This document shows, in pieces, positions 52,269-62,958 of a stretch of DNA of 64,000 bases. The stretch comes from Streptomyces sp. MP131-18 (GTDB taxonomy: Bacteria; Actinomycetota; Actinomycetes; Streptomycetales; Streptomycetaceae): contig NZ_LZNS01000001.1 of NCBI RefSeq assembly GCF_001984575.1, positions 3,919,656 through 3,983,655 on the forward strand, read 5' to 3'. Under the pieces are notes generated by a model. The model had not been told where the DNA came from and did no database searches. It saw nothing but the letters and a program-made list of their open reading frames with translations. Position 1 is the first letter of the stretch; every line of letters starts with the position of its first letter. A program made the translations under genes and the position numbers.

Positions 52269-53526
52269 GCGGCGGGACCGCCGCCGCCGGGTGCCGGTCG
52301 GCGTTCACCACGAGCGCCGCGAGCAGTGTCGTGACCGGCACCGACGCCACCAGGCCCACCGATCCGATCAGCGTCCGTACGATCTCCTCGGCGACCAGCT
52401 CGCTGAACGCGACGGTGCCCACGCTGCTGTGCGCGATGGTGAACAGCAGGAGCAGCGGCAGCGCCGCGCCCGCGTAGGCCAGTACCAGCGTGTTGACGAC
52501 CGAGGCGATGTGGTCGCGGCCGATCCGCATGCCGGCCCGGTACAGCTTCAGCCAACTCGCCCCGGGGTCGGCCTGCTTCAGCTCCCACACGGCCGAGGTC
52601 TGCGTCACGGTCACGTCGTCGAGCACGCCGAGCGAGCCGATGAGGATGCCGGCGAGCAGCAGGCCGCGGATCTCGATGCCCGGATAGAGGCTGTGCACCA
52701 GGCCGGTCTGGTCGTCGGTGTTGCCGGTCAGCGCCGCCCACCCGATGAACAGCGAGCCGAGCAGCCCGATCAGCACCAGTGAGACCAGCGTGCCGACCAC
52801 GGCCACCGAGGTGCGCGCGTTCACCCCGTGGCACAGATACAGCGTCACCAGCATGATCATGCTGCCGCCGATCACGGCCACGAGCAGCGGGTTCGAGCCG
52901 TGCAGGATGGCCGGCAGGATGAACAGCGTCAGCACGGCGAAACTGATCACGAGGCCCACGAGCGCGAGCAGCCCGCGCAGCCGGCCCACCGCGACCACCG
53001 CGAGCGCGAAGACCACCGCGAGCACCAGCATGGGGGCTTTGCGGTTCACATCTGTGACGTGATACTGCAACTCCTCTGGCGCGTCGGGGGCGTAGGCGAC
53101 GATCACCTCCTGACCGACGTGGTAGCGCTGGGTCGCGTCCGGGGGGACCACTTCCTCGAACGAGCGCCCGGCGTGCGGCCCCGAGGTCACCTCGACCGCC
53201 GCCTGTTCGCACGCGCCCGACACGCCCCGCGGCACCTGGACCCCGACCTCGTCGCACGGCACTTCGGTGACAGCAGTCACCCGCGCCTGCTCGTGCTGCT
53301 GGTCGAACCCGACGCCGGTGTGCTCGTGCTGCTCGGGCGCGCCGCCCGGCCACAGCAGCACCATACCGGCCACCACGGCACCGGCGAACGGGATCAGAAC
53401 GGCCGCTATCACCCGGCGCAGATGGCCCGAGACGGGGGCCACCGGTCCACCGTGGTGGTGGGTGTGGCCGTGCGGATGAGGCGGGCGGGCGGGGGGTTCC
53501 AGCGTGGCTTCGTCGCGTTCGGTCAC
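52234..53526 (-). CDS. YibE/F family membrane protein
   Basis: This 430-residue protein has a His-rich cytosolic start (HPHGHTHHHGG), one helix, an extracytoplasmic OB-like domain (about residues 60-160) and about seven further helices containing LRGLLALVGLVISFAVL and LGVLDDVTVTQTSAV. YibE/F proteins are conserved in Gram-positive bacteria with no firm function. The start is GTG at 53526. It is divergent from thiC and its riboswitch. Confidence 0.88.
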   Translation of the reverse strand: MTERDEATLEPPARPPHPHGHTHHHGGPVAPVSGHLRRVIAAVLIPFAGAVVAGMVLLWPGGAPEQHEHTGVGFDQQHEQARVTAVTEVPCDEVGVQVPRGVSGACEQAAVEVTSGPHAGRSFEEVVPPDATQRYHVGQEVIVAYAPDAPEELQYHVTDVNRKAPMLVLAVVFALAVVAVGRLRGLLALVGLVISFAVLTLFILPAILHGSNPLLVAVIGGSMIMLVTLYLCHGVNARTSVAVVGTLVSLVLIGLLGSLFIGWAALTGNTDDQTGLVHSLYPGIEIRGLLLAGILIGSLGVLDDVTVTQTSAVWELKQADPGASWLKLYRAGMRIGRDHIASVVNTLVLAYAGAALPLLLLFTIAHSSVGTVAFSELVAEEIVRTLIGSVGLVASVPVTTLLAALVVNADRHPAAAVPPPTSRHRRRKKR

Positions 53527-53604
53527 GTGCCGATCATCGCGTAAAAAGCCAGGCCCACTGTTCAGCCCGGCCGGTGTGCCGTTAGCGTGGGAGCGCGAGT
53601 TTGC

Positions 53605-55366
<1,762 letters not shown>

Positions 55367-55420
55367 CACGGCGCGCGCGGTCCGGTGGCCGCGGGCCGCG
55401 CGCGGTGGGAAGGTGGCGGG

Positions 55421-55717
55421 GTGTACGGATACATCGGAAGCATGCGGACCGAGCCGGGGCGGCGGGACGAGGTCGCCGCGCTGCTGCTGCGGTCGGCCGA
55501 CGCGCTCCGGGCGTTCGGGTGCCGGTCGTACGTCGTGGGCGTGTCGGACAGCGACGCGGACGTCATCTGGGTCACGGAGGTCTGGGAGAGCAAGGAGGCG
55601 CACGACGCGTCGCTCGACCTGCCCGAGGCGCAGGACGCCATCGCGGCGGCGATGCCGCTGCTCACCGGGGAGTTCACCCGGCAGGAGACGACGATCGTCG
55701 GCGGGCTCGGTGCCTGA
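55421..55717 (+). CDS. Antibiotic biosynthesis monooxygenase-fold protein
   Basis: This 98-residue protein begins VYGYIGSMRTEPGRRDEVAA and contains CRSYVVGVSDSDADVIWVTE and VWESKEAHDASL. These form the dimeric alpha-beta barrel of the ABM family, members of which oxidise polyketide quinols or degrade haem. The small size and lack of cofactor motifs fit. The GTG at 55421 follows GGAAGGTGGCGGG. Confidence 0.83.
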   Translation: MYGYIGSMRTEPGRRDEVAALLLRSADALRAFGCRSYVVGVSDSDADVIWVTEVWESKEAHDASLDLPEAQDAIAAAMPLLTGEFTRQETTIVGGLGA

Positions 55718-55744
55718 CCGGCCGGAAGCGGGCAGACTGGCCGG

Positions 55745-57109
55745 ATGACTGGCATATCCATCGGCAAGGGCGCGAACGTGCCCGTCGCCGCCGGCGCCGT
55801 GCGCGCCGTCCTCAGCTGGGCCGCCGGCCGGCCGGACGCGCCGGACGCGGACGCCTCCGCGCTGCTGCTCACCGGCGAGGGCAAGGTGCGCGGCGACGGC
55901 GACTTCGTGTTCTACAACCAGCCCGAGCACGCCTCGGGCGCCGTTCGGCACGTGGGCAAGCAGCCCGGCGCGGACGCGGTCGAGGTGCATCTGAACGCGC
56001 TCGAGCCCGGGATCGAACGGGTGGTGCTGGCCGCCTCCGCGGACGGCGGCACGTTCGGGGAGCTGCCCGGGCTGCGGCTGCTGCTCCAGGACGCGGCGAG
56101 CGGCGCGGAGTTGGCCGCGTTCGACATGACGGCGGACAGCGAGACCGCGTTCGTCAGCGGGGAGCTGTACCGGCGGAACGGGCAGTGGAAGTTCCGCGCG
56201 GTCGGGCAGGGCTACGACTCGGGTCTCGCCGGGCTGGCCACCGACTTCGGCATCAGCGTCGAGGAGGAGGCGCCGCCGCCCGCGCCGCCCGCCGCGGCAC
56301 CACCACCGCCGCCGCCCGCGGATCTCGGGGGCACGGAGCTGCTGCCGCCCGAGATGCGGGAACGGCTGTCGCTGCGCAAGGAGAAGGTGACCGTCTGCCT
56401 GGACAAGCACGGCGCGCCCGGCGGCCTGCGGGCGCGCGTGGTGCTCGTGCTCGACGCGTCGGGGTCGATGACGAAGCTGTACCGCACCGGCGTCGTCAAG
56501 GACACGGTGGAACGGATGGCCGCCGTGGCCGCCGCCCTGGACGACGACGGGCAGATGCAGGCCTGGACGTTCGCGACGAACCCGGCGCAGCTGCCGGACC
56601 TGCGCCTCGGCGAGCTGCCGGCGTGGCTGGAGCTGCACGTCCGCGTCGGGGGCCACAACGCGCCGATGTTCCGCAGGAAGAAGAAGGACGGCGGCGGGCC
56701 GCCGCCCGGCCGGCAGCCCGGCCAGGTCGACATGGCGATGGTCGGCATCCAGAACGAGGAGCAGAAGGTCATCGAGGCCGTCCGCACGTTCGTGCGGCGC
56801 CGGCCGCTCGACGTGCCGACGCTCGTGCTCTTCTTCTCGGACGGCGGCGTCTACCGCAACAGGGAGATCGAGCAGCAGCTGCGCGACGCGGCGCTCGAAC
56901 CGGTCTTCTGGCAGTTCGTCGGGCTCGGCAAGTCGAATTTCGGAGTGCTGAAGAAGTTCGACACGCTGCCGGGCCGCAAGATCGACAACGTCGGGTTCTT
57001 CTCCGTCGCCGATATCGCGAAGGTGCCGGACGACGAGCTGTACGACCGGGTGCTCTCCGAGTTCCCCAAGTGGCTGCGGGCCGCCGCCCAGCTGGGCATC
57101 ACGTCCTGA
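55745..57109 (+). CDS. TerF-like protein (TerD plus von Willebrand A domain)
   Basis: This is a 454-residue protein with an N-terminal TerD domain (start [14 protein letters not shown]; calcium-binding type, about residues 1-170). A Pro/Ala linker and a vWA domain follow, with the MIDAS motif DASGSMT (about residue 238) and SDGG later. The TerD-vWA arrangement is that of TerF in tellurite and stress resistance systems. No other ter genes are nearby, so it works alone or with distant partners. It ends 11 bp inside the convergent neighbour. Confidence 0.87.
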   Translation: MTGISIGKGANVPVAAGAVRAVLSWAAGRPDAPDADASALLLTGEGKVRGDGDFVFYNQPEHASGAVRHVGKQPGADAVEVHLNALEPGIERVVLAASADGGTFGELPGLRLLLQDAASGAELAAFDMTADSETAFVSGELYRRNGQWKFRAVGQGYDSGLAGLATDFGISVEEEAPPPAPPAAAPPPPPPADLGGTELLPPEMRERLSLRKEKVTVCLDKHGAPGGLRARVVLVLDASGSMTKLYRTGVVKDTVERMAAVAAALDDDGQMQAWTFATNPAQLPDLRLGELPAWLELHVRVGGHNAPMFRRKKKDGGGPPPGRQPGQVDMAMVGIQNEEQKVIEAVRTFVRRRPLDVPTLVLFFSDGGVYRNREIEQQLRDAALEPVFWQFVGLGKSNFGVLKKFDTLPGRKIDNVGFFSVADIAKVPDDELYDRVLSEFPKWLRAAAQLGITS

Positions 57110-57713
57110 CGGGCGGCGCCCACGACGGGTCGCGGCCGCTGAGCCCGACGGCGCGGTCGAGGAGCAGCGCGGTCTCCGGCACCGGAACGACGGGCCCGAA
57201 GCCGGTGCCGCTCCGCGCCGCGTTGTCCGTCTCCTGGCCGAGCAGCGCGATCGAGGCGCGGGCCGCGTCCTCGTCGGCGGCGAAGGGCTGCCCGGTGGCC
57301 CGCGCCAGATCCCAGGCGTGCAACACCAGTTCGTTGAGCGCGACGAGGCCGGCGACCTCGCCGGGCAGCTCCACGCCGCCGGCCTGCGTGGTGCCGCGCC
57401 ACGCGGCGGGCTCGTGCCAGGCGGCGGCCAGCTCGTCGAGCTGCTCGCGCAGCCTGCCCCGCCAGTCGCCATCCAGCGTCGGGCGCGGCGCGTCGGGTGC
57501 GTCGGGGGAGACGCTCGTCCAGGGCCCGAGGTCCTTGCGGGCGGCGTCACGGAAGGCGAGCGTGAGGGCGAGCAGGTGCTGGAGCAGGTCCCGCACCCGG
57601 TAGTCGGGGCAGGGGGTGGGGTGGTCGAAACGGTCCTCGCCGACGCCGTCGAGCAGGGCGGCGAGCCGCCGCGCGGTCGGTGCGAGGTCGGGGCCCTTGG
57701 CAGGTGTGGTCAT
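57099..57713 (-). CDS. TIGR03086-type DinB/MDMPI metal-binding protein
   Basis: This 204-residue four-helix protein has [17 protein letters not shown] and [19 protein letters not shown], giving the His residues of the DinB/mycothiol-dependent isomerase fold. Family members use mycothiol, metal or both, but most are uncharacterised. The ATG at 57713 has no clear ribosome site. A 169-bp gap to the ATP-grasp gene shows nothing recognisable. Confidence 0.82.
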   Translation of the reverse strand: MTTPAKGPDLAPTARRLAALLDGVGEDRFDHPTPCPDYRVRDLLQHLLALTLAFRDAARKDLGPWTSVSPDAPDAPRPTLDGDWRGRLREQLDELAAAWHEPAAWRGTTQAGGVELPGEVAGLVALNELVLHAWDLARATGQPFAADEDAARASIALLGQETDNAARSGTGFGPVVPVPETALLLDRAVGLSGRDPSWAPPVRT

Positions 57714-57882
57714 GGTGGGTGGACCGCGCGGGCGGGTGGAACTCATCGGTCGGGCGCCCGGGACACGGGGTAAGTCACACCGTGTGCGGAATGCGCCGGG
57801 CGAACGCTTCCGGTAGTCCGACCGAGGAGTCCGCCGCCCCGGTGGCCCGGCGGGCGCGGTGCCGCGGTGAAGGATCGGCGGC

Positions 57883-59172
57883 ATGTCACCGTCACCGCTC
57901 GATGCCGGGGTGCCCGCGCTGCTGCTGCGCCTGGACCGGAACCCGTTCCACCACGGTTCGCTGGGGGCGGTCAGGTCTCTGGGGCGTGCGGGGGTCGAGG
58001 TGCACGCCTTCGTGGAGGGCGCGCGCAGCCCGCTCGTCCGCTCCCGTTATCTGTGGCGCGGGCACGTCTTCCGCGGGGACGCCTGCTCGGCGGCGGAGGT
58101 GGAACGGGCGCTGCTGCGGGTGGCGGGGCGCATCGGCCGGCCGGCCGTGCTGATCCCGATGGACGATCTGGGTGCGATCACCGCCGCCCGGCTGGCCGGG
58201 CGGCTGCGCGGCCGTTACCTGCTGCCCCGGGGGCCCGCCGCCCCGGCGGAACGGGCCGCGGACAAGGCGGAACTCGCGGCGCTGTGCGGCCGGCTCGGGC
58301 TGGCGCACCCGCGGACGGCCGTCCCGGACAGCGCGGCGGACGCGGTGGCGGCGGTGCGGCGGCTGGGGCTGCCGGCCGTGGCGAAGTGGAGCCGGCCGTG
58401 GCTGCTGCCGCCGGGCGGGGCGCTGCGCAGCACCACGGTGGTGACAGGAGCCGGGCAGGTGCGGCGGCTGTTCGCGTGCGCCGGGCGCGCGGGCAGCAGG
58501 CTGCTGCTCCAGCGTCTTGTGCCGGGGGGCCGCGGCGCGGACTGGTTCTTCCACGGCTGTTTCGCGGCGGACGGCAGGCTCCTGGCGGGCGGCACCGGGC
58601 GCAAGGACCTGTCCTGGCCGGTCGGGGCGGGGCTGACGGCGGTGGGCAGCCGCCTGCCGCACCCGGCGGTGGCGCGCGCGGCCCTGCGGTTCGCGGACCA
58701 CCTCGGCTACCACGGGGTGCTCGATCTGGACTTCCGCGTCGACGCCGGGTCCGGGGTGCCGTACCTGCTGGATTTCAACCCGCGCCCGGGCGCGCAGTTC
58801 CGGCTGTTCGAAGGGCCGGACGGGCTCGACGTGGTGCGCGCGCTGCACCTGGACCTGACGGGGCGCGCGGTGCCCGCGGCGCCGCGGGCACCCGGCCGGG
58901 GCCGGGTGTTCGTCGCGGAGAACTACGGGCTGCTCGCGGCGCTCGCCGCGGGGCGGCGGTGGCGGCGCGGGGGGCGCGAGGTCGAGTGGGCGTGGTTCGC
59001 GGCCGACGACCCGGCGCCGTTCTTCGCGATGGCGGGCGGCTGGCTGCGCCGCGGCCCGCTGCGGGCACGGGCGGAGGACGGGAACGCGAACGGGAACCGG
59101 AACGGGGACGGGACAACGGGGGAAACCGGAGTGACGGAAGCGAAGGATGTGGCGCGATGCATGACCTGGTAG
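57883..59172 (+). CDS. ATP-grasp enzyme, COG3919-like
   Basis: This 429-residue protein starts PALLLRLDRNPFHHGSLGAV, with an N-terminal Rossmann-like domain. The ATP-grasp core has the Lys segment AVAKWSRPWL (about residue 168), QRLVPGGRGADWFFHG and the metal-binding HGVLDLDFR and LLDFNPRPGAQFRLF. Relatives ligate a carboxylate to an amine, for example D-Asp to peptidoglycan precursors; the substrate here is unknown. The C-terminus is an Asn/Gly-rich, low-complexity tail. The next gene overlaps by 16 bp. Confidence 0.85.
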   Translation: MSPSPLDAGVPALLLRLDRNPFHHGSLGAVRSLGRAGVEVHAFVEGARSPLVRSRYLWRGHVFRGDACSAAEVERALLRVAGRIGRPAVLIPMDDLGAITAARLAGRLRGRYLLPRGPAAPAERAADKAELAALCGRLGLAHPRTAVPDSAADAVAAVRRLGLPAVAKWSRPWLLPPGGALRSTTVVTGAGQVRRLFACAGRAGSRLLLQRLVPGGRGADWFFHGCFAADGRLLAGGTGRKDLSWPVGAGLTAVGSRLPHPAVARAALRFADHLGYHGVLDLDFRVDAGSGVPYLLDFNPRPGAQFRLFEGPDGLDVVRALHLDLTGRAVPAAPRAPGRGRVFVAENYGLLAALAAGRRWRRGGREVEWAWFAADDPAPFFAMAGGWLRRGPLRARAEDGNANGNRNGDGTTGETGVTEAKDVARCMTW

Positions 59173-60434
59173 TGGTGGGGGCCGGGCCCTACGGTCTGTC
59201 GATCGCCGCGCACGCCGCGGCGGCCGGTCTCGACGTGCGGGTGCTCGGCCGGCCGATGGCGTCGTGGCGCGACCACATGCCGGCCGGCATGTTCCTGAAG
59301 TCGGAGCCCTGGGCGTCCAGTCTGTCCGACCCGGCCGGCGCGGACACGCTGGCCGCCTACTGCGCGGGCCGCGGCCTGCGCGCCGCGCACGGCGAACCGC
59401 TGCCGATCGACACGTTCACCCGCTACGGGCTGTGGTTCGCCGACCGGCTGCCGCTGCCGGTGGAGGAACGCACCGTGACGGCGGTGCGGCCCTGGGCGGA
59501 CGGCTTCCGGGTGGAGACGGGGGACGGCCGCCCGCCGCTGCCCGCGCACAACGTGGCGCTCGCGGCCGGCGTGCTGCCGTTCGTCTCGCTCCCCGGCGCG
59601 CTGGCCGGGCTGCCCGCCGGGCTGGCCGGCCACAGCAGCGACCACCGCGATCTGGCCCGCTTCGCGGGCCAGGACGTGACGGTGATCGGCGCCGGGCAGG
59701 CGGCGCTCGAGACCGCGGCGCTGCTCGCCGAGGCGGGGGCGCGGCCCACCGTGGTGGCGCGCGCGGACGCCGTGTGCTGGAACACCCCGCCGCAGCCGCT
59801 GCGCCGCGGTCCGGCGGCGGCGCTGCGTGCGCCGCACAGCGGCCTGGGCACCGGCTGGTCGAACTGGGCCTGGGCACAGCTGCCGTGGGCGGTGCGGCGG
59901 CTGCCGGCCGGGACGCGGGCGCGGGTGGCGGCGACGGCGCTCGGCCCGGCGGGTGCCTGGTGGCTGCGGGAACGCCTGGAGGGCGTCGTTCCGGTGCGGC
60001 TCGGCCGGCGGCTGCTGCGGGCGGAAGCGCTGCCGGGCGGCGGGGTCGGCCTCGACGTGGCCATGCGGGACGGGTCGGGCCGTGAGGTGATCAGGACCGG
60101 GTACGTGATCGCGGCGACCGGTTTCGTGCCGGATCTGCGGCGGCTGCGGCTGCTCGACCCGGCGCTGCGCGAGCAGCTGCGGACCGTGCGCGGCACGCGG
60201 GCGCCCGCGCTGAGCGCGTGCTTCGAGTCGTCCTGGCCGGGCCTCTTCTTCGCCGGGCTGCTGACCGCGCCCGTGTTCGGCCCGGCGATGCGCTTCGTGC
60301 ACGGCGTCACGTTCACCGCCGACCGGCTCACCCGGGGCGTGCGCCACCGGCTCGGCGCCGCGTCCCCGCGGCTGCCGGGGCAGGGAGCGGGGCGCGGCGC
60401 CGACCGGGCCGGTCGGACCCGGGCGGCCGGGTAG
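59157..60434 (+). CDS. FAD-dependent oxidoreductase coupled to ATP-grasp gene
   Basis: This 425-residue flavoprotein has the N-terminal FAD motif VVVGAGPYGLSIAAHAAAAG and a second dinucleotide motif VIGAGQAALETAALLAEAG (about residue 178), the plan of flavin monooxygenase or lysine/ornithine hydroxylase-like enzymes. The segment GYVIAATGFVPDLRRL is the usual ATG motif. It overlaps the ATP-grasp gene by 16 bp in a different frame, so the two are translationally coupled and probably modify one product. A repeat-rich region follows. Confidence 0.85.
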   Translation: MHDLVVVGAGPYGLSIAAHAAAAGLDVRVLGRPMASWRDHMPAGMFLKSEPWASSLSDPAGADTLAAYCAGRGLRAAHGEPLPIDTFTRYGLWFADRLPLPVEERTVTAVRPWADGFRVETGDGRPPLPAHNVALAAGVLPFVSLPGALAGLPAGLAGHSSDHRDLARFAGQDVTVIGAGQAALETAALLAEAGARPTVVARADAVCWNTPPQPLRRGPAAALRAPHSGLGTGWSNWAWAQLPWAVRRLPAGTRARVAATALGPAGAWWLRERLEGVVPVRLGRRLLRAEALPGGGVGLDVAMRDGSGREVIRTGYVIAATGFVPDLRRLRLLDPALREQLRTVRGTRAPALSACFESSWPGLFFAGLLTAPVFGPAMRFVHGVTFTADRLTRGVRHRLGAASPRLPGQGAGRGADRAGRTRAAG

Positions 60435-60460
60435 CACGGCGGCCGGGCAGGACGGGGCTC

Positions 60461-60770
60461 AGGCCCTGTCGTTCGGGTCTTCGCGGGGCCGCGCTGCCGG
60501 CTACGGCACTCCCCCAGCCTGGCGGCTGGGAGGTGCCCCCACGCTGCGTTGTCGCATCGCGCAAGTACGTCCCCCAGACTCCTCCCCCAGACTTCGTCTG
60601 GGAGGTGCCCCCAGGGAGGTACCCCCACGTACGAGCTGCGATCCTCCGCCATGGGGGCACCTCCCAGGCCCCCGAGGGCCTGGGGGAGCACCGCGTCTGG
60701 GGGCACCTCCCGGACGGGGTCTGGGGGAGCCGCGGGCTGATCCGACAAGATCGACAGGACAGGACCTAGG
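60461..60770. repeat. Degenerate, expanded copy of an intergenic repeat
   Basis: This segment parallels the element at 60765-60936. It has a similar left part (GGCCCTGTCG and GCTACGGCA), a similar middle (GCTGCGTTGTCGCATCGCGC, GAGCTGCGATC) and an identical 42-bp right end (60729-60770 equals 60895-60936). Between them are inserted several short hairpins built from CCCCCAG/CTGGGGG and GGTGCCCCC/GGGGGCACC, a common Streptomyces intergenic pattern. No gene is supported across this roughly 500-bp gap (60435-60931). Confidence 0.75.
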
Positions 60771-60936
60771 CCCTGTCCGGCCGATCTTGCCGGGCCCGCG
60801 ACGCCAGCTACGGCACCTCGCTGCGTTACCGAATCGCGCGAATACGGACAGGTATGAGCTGCGATCCGGCGCCTTGCGATGCACCGCATCTGACGCCGCG
60901 GGCTGATCCGACAAGATCGACAGGACAGGACCTAGG
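60765..60936. mobile_element. MITE-like element with terminal inverted repeats
   Basis: A 172-bp element starts CCTAGGCCCTGTCC then CGATCTTGCCGG; its right end, read on the other strand, starts CCTAGGTCCTGTCC then CGATCTTGTCGG. The imperfect inverted termini are about 29 bp. No protein is encoded. CTAG at each end suits a transposase of the IS5 kind, which favours such targets, but this is inference. Its right end supplies the stop codon of azoR. Confidence 0.65.
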
Positions 60937-61579
60937 CGACGAGCTGGGTGGCCAGGCTCTTGGCCCGCGCGCGGGCGTCCTCGTGGGCCTGGGCGGCCGA
61001 GGCCTCGGACTGCTCGACCAGGGACGCCATGGCCGGGGTGGTCGGGGCCAGGGTCAGCTCCGGGACGATGAACTCGACGTCGAGCTGCAACTGCTGGCCG
61101 AGCACGAACTGGAGATACGGGTGGTTGTAGTCCCGGCCCTCCATCGGGGTGCCGGGCCGGTAGGAGCCGCCGCGGCTGGTGACGATGGTGACGGGCTTGC
61201 CCGCGGCGCTCGGCGCCTCCCCCGCGGTGCGGCCGACGACGATGATGTGGTCGAGCCACGCCTTGAACGACGAGGGCACCGAGTAGTTGTACAGCGGAAC
61301 GCCGAGCAGCACGGCGTCGACGGTCTCCAGCTCCGTCACCAGGGAGTCGCGCAGGGCGAAGGCGGCCTTCTGCTCCGGAGTGCGCTCCTCGGCGGGGATG
61401 AAGCCGGGGTAGTACGCCTCCGCGGTCAGGTGGGGCAGCGGGTCGGTGGCAAGGTCGCGGTAGATCACCGTGCCTTCCGGGTGCTGCTCCGCCCACGCCT
61501 GGCGGAAGCTTGCGGTGACGGCCCGGGAGACGGACTTGTCGCCGTTGAACGAGCTGTCGATGTGCAGCAGCGTGGCCAC
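60932..61579 (-). CDS. azoR: FMN-dependent NADH-azoreductase
   Basis: This 215-residue flavodoxin-fold quinone/azo reductase reads MATLLHIDSSFNGDKSVSRAV with PLYNYSVPSSFKAWLDHIIV and VTSRGGSYRPGTP. It protects against quinones and electrophiles using NADH. The stop TAG (60934-60932) lies within the CCTAGG end of the MITE-like repeat, so the C-terminal residues may have been trimmed or fused by insertion. It is divergent from the HxlR regulator, the probable controller. Confidence 0.92.
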   Translation of the reverse strand: MATLLHIDSSFNGDKSVSRAVTASFRQAWAEQHPEGTVIYRDLATDPLPHLTAEAYYPGFIPAEERTPEQKAAFALRDSLVTELETVDAVLLGVPLYNYSVPSSFKAWLDHIIVVGRTAGEAPSAAGKPVTIVTSRGGSYRPGTPMEGRDYNHPYLQFVLGQQLQLDVEFIVPELTLAPTTPAMASLVEQSEASAAQAHEDARARAKSLATQLVA

Positions 61580-61615
61580 GAGGGTTCCTCCACGTATGGT
61601 CTGAGCATTAGATTA

Positions 61616-61630
61616 GGAAGTGAAACTTCC
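61616..61630. promoter_or_regulatory. Candidate HxlR operator between azoR and hxlR
   Basis: GGAAGT and ACTTCC are perfect inverted arms around GAA. They lie 37 bp upstream of azoR and 68 bp upstream of the regulator. A second looser dyad, AGTGACTTACT, follows at 61651-61661. The position fits control of both divergent genes; the local sequence is AT-richer than the surroundings. Confidence 0.5.
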
Positions 61631-61697
61631 GCTGCTACTAGTTTTACCATAGTGACTTACTTTTCTGCACCAGCTGCCTCTCGGGTAGGGTGGTTAC

Positions 61698-62111
61698 ATG
61701 CTGGAAGTACCGGACAACCAGGACAAGGCGCTTCTGGCGGCCGACGCGGAGAGCGAGCGGCACGCGCTGTGCACCGCCCCGGACGCCGCCGTGCTGCGCG
61801 TTTTCGGGCTGCTCGGGAAGCGCTGGACGGGCGTGCTCATCGCCGCGCTCATGGGCGGCCCGGGGCACTTCACCGAGCTGCGGCGGGCCGTTCCCGGCAT
61901 CAGCGAACGGATGCTGTCCGACCGGCTCACCGAGCTGGCCAACGAGGGCCTGGTCAGCCGGCACGTCCAGGAGGGCCCGCCCCTGCGCGTCAGCTACCGG
62001 CTGACGGCCGCGGGCCGCGAGCTGCGCCCCGCGCTCCAGGAGCTGACCCGCTGGGCGGAGGCCCATCTGGAGGACGCCGCGGGGAAGTGCCCCGCCGAGT
62101 TCCGCGACTGA
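61698..62111 (+). CDS. HxlR family transcriptional regulator
   Basis: This 137-residue winged-helix protein has the HxlR core RVFGLLGKRWTGVLIAALMG, then FTELRRAVPGISERMLSDRL and RVSYRLTAAGREL. HxlR proteins such as YodB/CatR sense quinones through cysteines; here Cys25 (HALCTAP), just ahead of the core, is a candidate sensor. Divergence from azoR supports an electrophile response. The start is ATG 61698. Confidence 0.9.
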   Translation: MLEVPDNQDKALLAADAESERHALCTAPDAAVLRVFGLLGKRWTGVLIAALMGGPGHFTELRRAVPGISERMLSDRLTELANEGLVSRHVQEGPPLRVSYRLTAAGRELRPALQELTRWAEAHLEDAAGKCPAEFRD

Positions 62112-62156
62112 GCCGGGCGGCGCCCGGCCCTCGCCACGGCCCGTAGGGTTGAGCGG

Positions 62157-62948
62157 GTGACGGACGACTACGACGAGACGACCGCGCGGCTCGAACGCGC
62201 CGTCCGGGCGGCCGAAACGGCGCTGATCGAGTTCGAGATCGCCGTGGAGACCTTCCGCATCGAGGTGGAGAACTTCTCGCGCCTCCACGAACGGCGGCTC
62301 GGGCCGCTCTATGCGCGTCTTGAGGAGCTGGACGCGGAGATCGCCGAGGCCGTCGCGGCCCGTACCGGCGATCCGGCGGACCAGCGGCGGGCCGCCGAGG
62401 CCCGCGCGGCGGTAGCACCGATGCCGCAGGTCGCCGAGCTGTTCCAGGGCTGGCTGGACGGCGAGGGCTTCAGCCCGGAGGGCTACGCCATGCTCACCGA
62501 GCAGTCGGTGCAGGAGCCGCAGCGCGTCCGGCCGGACGAGGAGGCCCGCAAGCTCTACCGCGAGGTGGTCCGCGAATGCCACCCCGACCTGGCCGCCGAC
62601 CCCACAGAACGCGACCGCAGGGACGCGTTCCTCGCCCGCGTGAACCAGGCGTACGCCCGCGGCGACACCGAGGAGCTGCGCGCCCTCGCCGAGGAGTGGG
62701 CGCGCGGCGGCGCGGGCCCCGAGCCGGAGCGCAGCCGCGGCGAGGAGCTGTACGCACGCCTGGAGTGGCTGGCCCGGCGCAAGGAGTTGCTCGCGGACGC
62801 CGCCTCCGCCCTGGAGGACAGCGCGATCGGCTCCATGCTGCGGATGGCGGGCGACGACCCGGACCTGATGCTGGCCGAGGTCGCCGAGGAGCTGCGGCAG
62901 CGGGTCGCCGCCCGCGAAGCCGAACTGGCCGGGCTGCTGGCCGGGTAG
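62157..62948 (+). CDS. J-domain protein
   Basis: This 263-residue protein has an N-terminal coiled coil (about residues 8-60), a J-domain-like segment ARKLYREVVRECHPDLAAD with intact HPD followed by AFLARVNQAYARGD (about residues 130-175), and a C-terminal helical region. J domains stimulate DnaK-type chaperones; no zinc or G/F region is present, so it is a specialised co-chaperone. The start is GTG at 62157. The rhodanese gene follows by 10 bp. Confidence 0.83.
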   Translation: MTDDYDETTARLERAVRAAETALIEFEIAVETFRIEVENFSRLHERRLGPLYARLEELDAEIAEAVAARTGDPADQRRAAEARAAVAPMPQVAELFQGWLDGEGFSPEGYAMLTEQSVQEPQRVRPDEEARKLYREVVRECHPDLAADPTERDRRDAFLARVNQAYARGDTEELRALAEEWARGGAGPEPERSRGEELYARLEWLARRKELLADAASALEDSAIGSMLRMAGDDPDLMLAEVAEELRQRVAAREAELAGLLAG

Positions 62949-62958
62949 GGTCGGGGAC

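Noticed and set aside
60252-61496. Minus-strand open frames across the repeat region
   Set aside because: They translate the intergenic repeat and shadow azoR; no start site or family support.
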